This document shows positions 62,438 through 64,000 of a DNA stretch of 64,000 bases, piece after piece; position 1 is the first letter of the stretch, and every line of letters begins with the position of its first letter. The position numbers were made by a program, and so were the translations under genes. Source of the DNA: Granulicoccus phenolivorans DSM 17626 = NBRC 107789 = JCM 15570 (GTDB lineage Bacteria; Actinomycetota; Actinomycetes; Propionibacteriales; Propionibacteriaceae); contig NZ_AUHH01000013.1 of the NCBI RefSeq assembly GCF_000423085.1, positions 1-64,000 of the forward strand. The letters run 5' to 3'. Under the pieces are notes generated by a model that worked only from the letters and a program-made list of their open reading frames with translations, was not told where the DNA came from and did no database searches.

Positions 62438-63352
62438 ATGACCTCAGGACGCTTCAATGACCCCGGAATCCTCGATCTGTCGGCCCTCAAGAAGCCCGCG
62501 CCGGGCAGTTCCGGCGGCTCCCGGGGGGCGTACGTCACCGAGGTGGCCACCCCGAACGACCTGCAGGCCCTGGTCAGCAAGTCCCTGCAGCACGTGGTGG
62601 TGCTGGAGTTCTACTCCGCGCGGGCCCAGGGTGGCCAGCAGCTCAGCGACGACCTGATCGCCCTGTCCACCGAGGCCCAGGGCAAATGGCTGCTGGCGCG
62701 CGCCGATTGCGATGCCCACCCCGAGCTCCCGCAGGCGGTCGGGATCCAGGCGGTCCCGACGGTGGTGGCGATGATCGGGGGCCAGCTCGCCCCGCTGTTC
62801 CAGGGGGTACAGCCCAAGGAGGCGATCCGCCAGGTGCTGGACCAGGTGCTGCAGACCGCGGCCGCCAACGGGATCATGGGCAAGACCGAACCGGTCGCCC
62901 AGGCCGCGGCGCCCGACGGCGACGGGGCCCAGCCGGTGTCCGACCCCCGGTTCGCCGCCGCCGACGAGGCCCTGGCCCGTGGCGACTACGCCGGTGCCCG
63001 CGACGAGTTCGACAAGCTCCTGGCGGCCAATCCGAACGACGCCGAGGCGAAGGCGGGCAAGGCGCAGGCCGGCCTGCTGGCCCGGTCCACCACCCTCGAG
63101 CCCGGCCAGGCGCTGGCGTACGCCGCCGCGCACCCCGACGACCACACCGCGCAACTGGCCGCCGCCGATGTCGAAGTGGTCACCGGGAATCCGTCGGGCG
63201 CCTTCGACCGGATCATCACCCTGATCCGGACCAGCTCCGGCGACGAGCGGGACGCGCTGCGCGAGCGGCTGCTGGAGCTGTTCGAAACCGTCGGCGCCAC
63301 CGACCCGGCGGTCCTCAAGGCGCGCCGCGCCCTGTCGGCCGCCCTGTTCTGA
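62438..63352 (+). CDS. Thioredoxin-fold and TPR protein, CnoX-like, without active-site cysteines
   Basis: A 304-residue protein. Residues 40-145 have a thioredoxin fold (VVVLEFYSARAQGGQQL, GIQAVPTVVAMIGGQLAPLFQG), but the CxxC position reads SARA, so it cannot do dithiol chemistry. Residues 170-300 are TPR-like helices (ALARGDYAGARDEFDKLLAANPNDAEAK). This matches the YbbN/CnoX group, which holds proteins as a chaperone. AAGAAT, a poor -10, ends 6 nt before the ATG. Confidence 0.88.
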   Translation: MTSGRFNDPGILDLSALKKPAPGSSGGSRGAYVTEVATPNDLQALVSKSLQHVVVLEFYSARAQGGQQLSDDLIALSTEAQGKWLLARADCDAHPELPQAVGIQAVPTVVAMIGGQLAPLFQGVQPKEAIRQVLDQVLQTAAANGIMGKTEPVAQAAAPDGDGAQPVSDPRFAAADEALARGDYAGARDEFDKLLAANPNDAEAKAGKAQAGLLARSTTLEPGQALAYAAAHPDDHTAQLAAADVEVVTGNPSGAFDRIITLIRTSSGDERDALRERLLELFETVGATDPAVLKARRALSAALF

Positions 63353-63384
63353 GCGGTCCGGGACTTTCCGACCGGGGGCCCACG

Positions 63385-64000
63385 ATGACGACACTGACGG
63401 ACTGGACGCCGGGGGAGCACACCCACGCCGGGATCGGGTACCCCACCTATCGCCGGGGCACCGGCCCCGGGGTGATCGTGATCCACGAGATTCCCGGGCT
63501 GACCCCGGCGGTGCTCCGATTCGCCGATGAGGTGGTGGACGCCGGGTTCACCGTCGTGCTGCCGCACCTGTTCGGACCGGCGGGTGCCGATCTCGCCGGC
63601 CCGGGCGACTACGTCCGGTTGGCCCGCCAGTGCCTGTCGGGCCGCTTCACGCTGCTGGCCACCGGGGTGACCACCCCGATGGCCGACTGGCTGCGGAGTC
63701 TGGCCCGCACCCTGCACACCGAACTGGGCGGTCCCGGCGTCGGCGCCCTCGGGATGTGCTTCACCGGCGGCTTCGCCCTGGCGATGATGGTGGACGACTC
63801 GGTGTCCGCGCCGATCCTGGCCCAGCCGTCGGCGCCGTTCCCGCTGGGGAAGAAGCGTGCCGCCGATCTCAACCTGTCGCCGGCCGACACCGCCCGGGTG
63901 GTGGCCCGCGCCGAAGCCGGGTGTCCCGTCCTGGGTCTGCGGTACGCCGACGATCGGCTCACCGGAACCCGCTTCGCGACCCTGAAAGCACTTCTCGGCG
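63385..64000 (+). CDS. Dienelactone hydrolase family protein (cut by window end)
   Basis: At least 205 residues are visible, beginning MTTLTDWTPGEHTHAGIGY. GVIVIHEIPGLTP is the conserved early segment and GALGMCFTGGFALAMM carries the Cys nucleophile of the family (GxCxG). The reading frame is open to the last base of the window, so the C-terminus with the Asp-His pair is missing. It starts 32 nt after the TPR gene and is likely in the same unit. Confidence 0.85.
   Translation, partial: MTTLTDWTPGEHTHAGIGYPTYRRGTGPGVIVIHEIPGLTPAVLRFADEVVDAGFTVVLPHLFGPAGADLAGPGDYVRLARQCLSGRFTLLATGVTTPMADWLRSLARTLHTELGGPGVGALGMCFTGGFALAMMVDDSVSAPILAQPSAPFPLGKKRAADLNLSPADTARVVARAEAGCPVLGLRYADDRLTGTRFATLKALLG

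Overview
The window is GC-rich chromosomal DNA from an actinobacterium. The sequence shows actinobacterial markers: WhiB1, a SigR/RsrA pair, the fused Kgd 2-oxoglutarate enzyme, NucS/EndoMS mismatch endonuclease, the tiny ribosomal protein bL37, a DUF6104 gene after kgd, and the order lysA-hom-thrB-rho-rpmE-prfA-prmC-tsaC-wecA-atp. A methylmalonyl-CoA epimerase close in sequence to the Propionibacterium enzyme, plus an ATP:cob(I)alamin adenosyltransferase, point to a B12-dependent propionate/methylmalonyl route and make Propionibacteriaceae a reasonable family guess. The family assignment is inference. No phage, insertion sequence, CRISPR array or resistance gene was seen; this is mostly core chromosome.

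Layout. 1-424: gene-free, with 36-bp tandem repeats and one copy of a dispersed repeat. 425-6114: peptide/nickel-type ABC importer (binding lipoprotein, two permeases, two ATPases) and a serine hydrolase. 6211-7413: serA. 7495-11295 (minus): doxX-aroA-rsgA-hisN, with every junction overlapping. 11393-13353: SRAP protein, sigR-rsrA, and bL37 on the opposite strand. 13540-15977: PdtaS-type histidine kinase, whiB1, a small membrane protein. 16118-20124 (minus): kgd and DUF6104. 20375-20446: tRNA-Arg(CCG). 20568-24404: lysA, hom, thrB (thrC is absent). 24858-27044: rho. 27146-29152 (minus): a polytopic membrane protein. 29352-33811: rpmE, prfA, prmC, tsaC, wecA-like. 34027-41850: the F1Fo ATP synthase operon. 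42001-43878: DUF2550, PduO-type adenosyltransferase, peptidyl-prolyl isomerase lipoprotein. 43879-45354: a 1.5-kb gene-free block of structured repeats. 45355-48704 (minus): hydrolase, small metal-ligand-like protein, 3-hydroxyacyl-CoA dehydrogenase, shortened DUF1501 protein. 48801-50120: small membrane protein and nucS. 50189-53399 (minus): mce, DivIVA-like coiled coil, AI-2E-type exporter. 53628-56792: small membrane proteins, a DUF6716 glycosyltransferase-like protein, and a convergent acylneuraminate cytidylyltransferase-HAD phosphatase fusion. 56850-61608 (minus): MFS transporter, YcxB-like, YihY, phosphoglucomutase. 61609-62437: second repeat-rich gene-free block. 62438-64000: thioredoxin/TPR chaperone and a dienelactone hydrolase cut by the window end.

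Two patterns run through the window. First, about fifteen genes that head transcription units have a TANNNT -10 hexamer ending 6-8 nt before an ATG or GTG and no Shine-Dalgarno sequence, so they are probably transcribed as leaderless mRNAs; downstream operon genes instead overlap their neighbours (ATGA, GTGA, TTGA, TGATG) or carry good ribosome sites. Second, the gene-free gaps hold repeats: a 70-bp nested palindrome present four times at about 248-bp spacing with 21-bp tandem units between, a dispersed element at two sites 24 kb apart, and 36-bp and 30-bp tandem arrays. The four-copy palindrome array at 44309-45301 is the most unusual object here and matches nothing I recognise.
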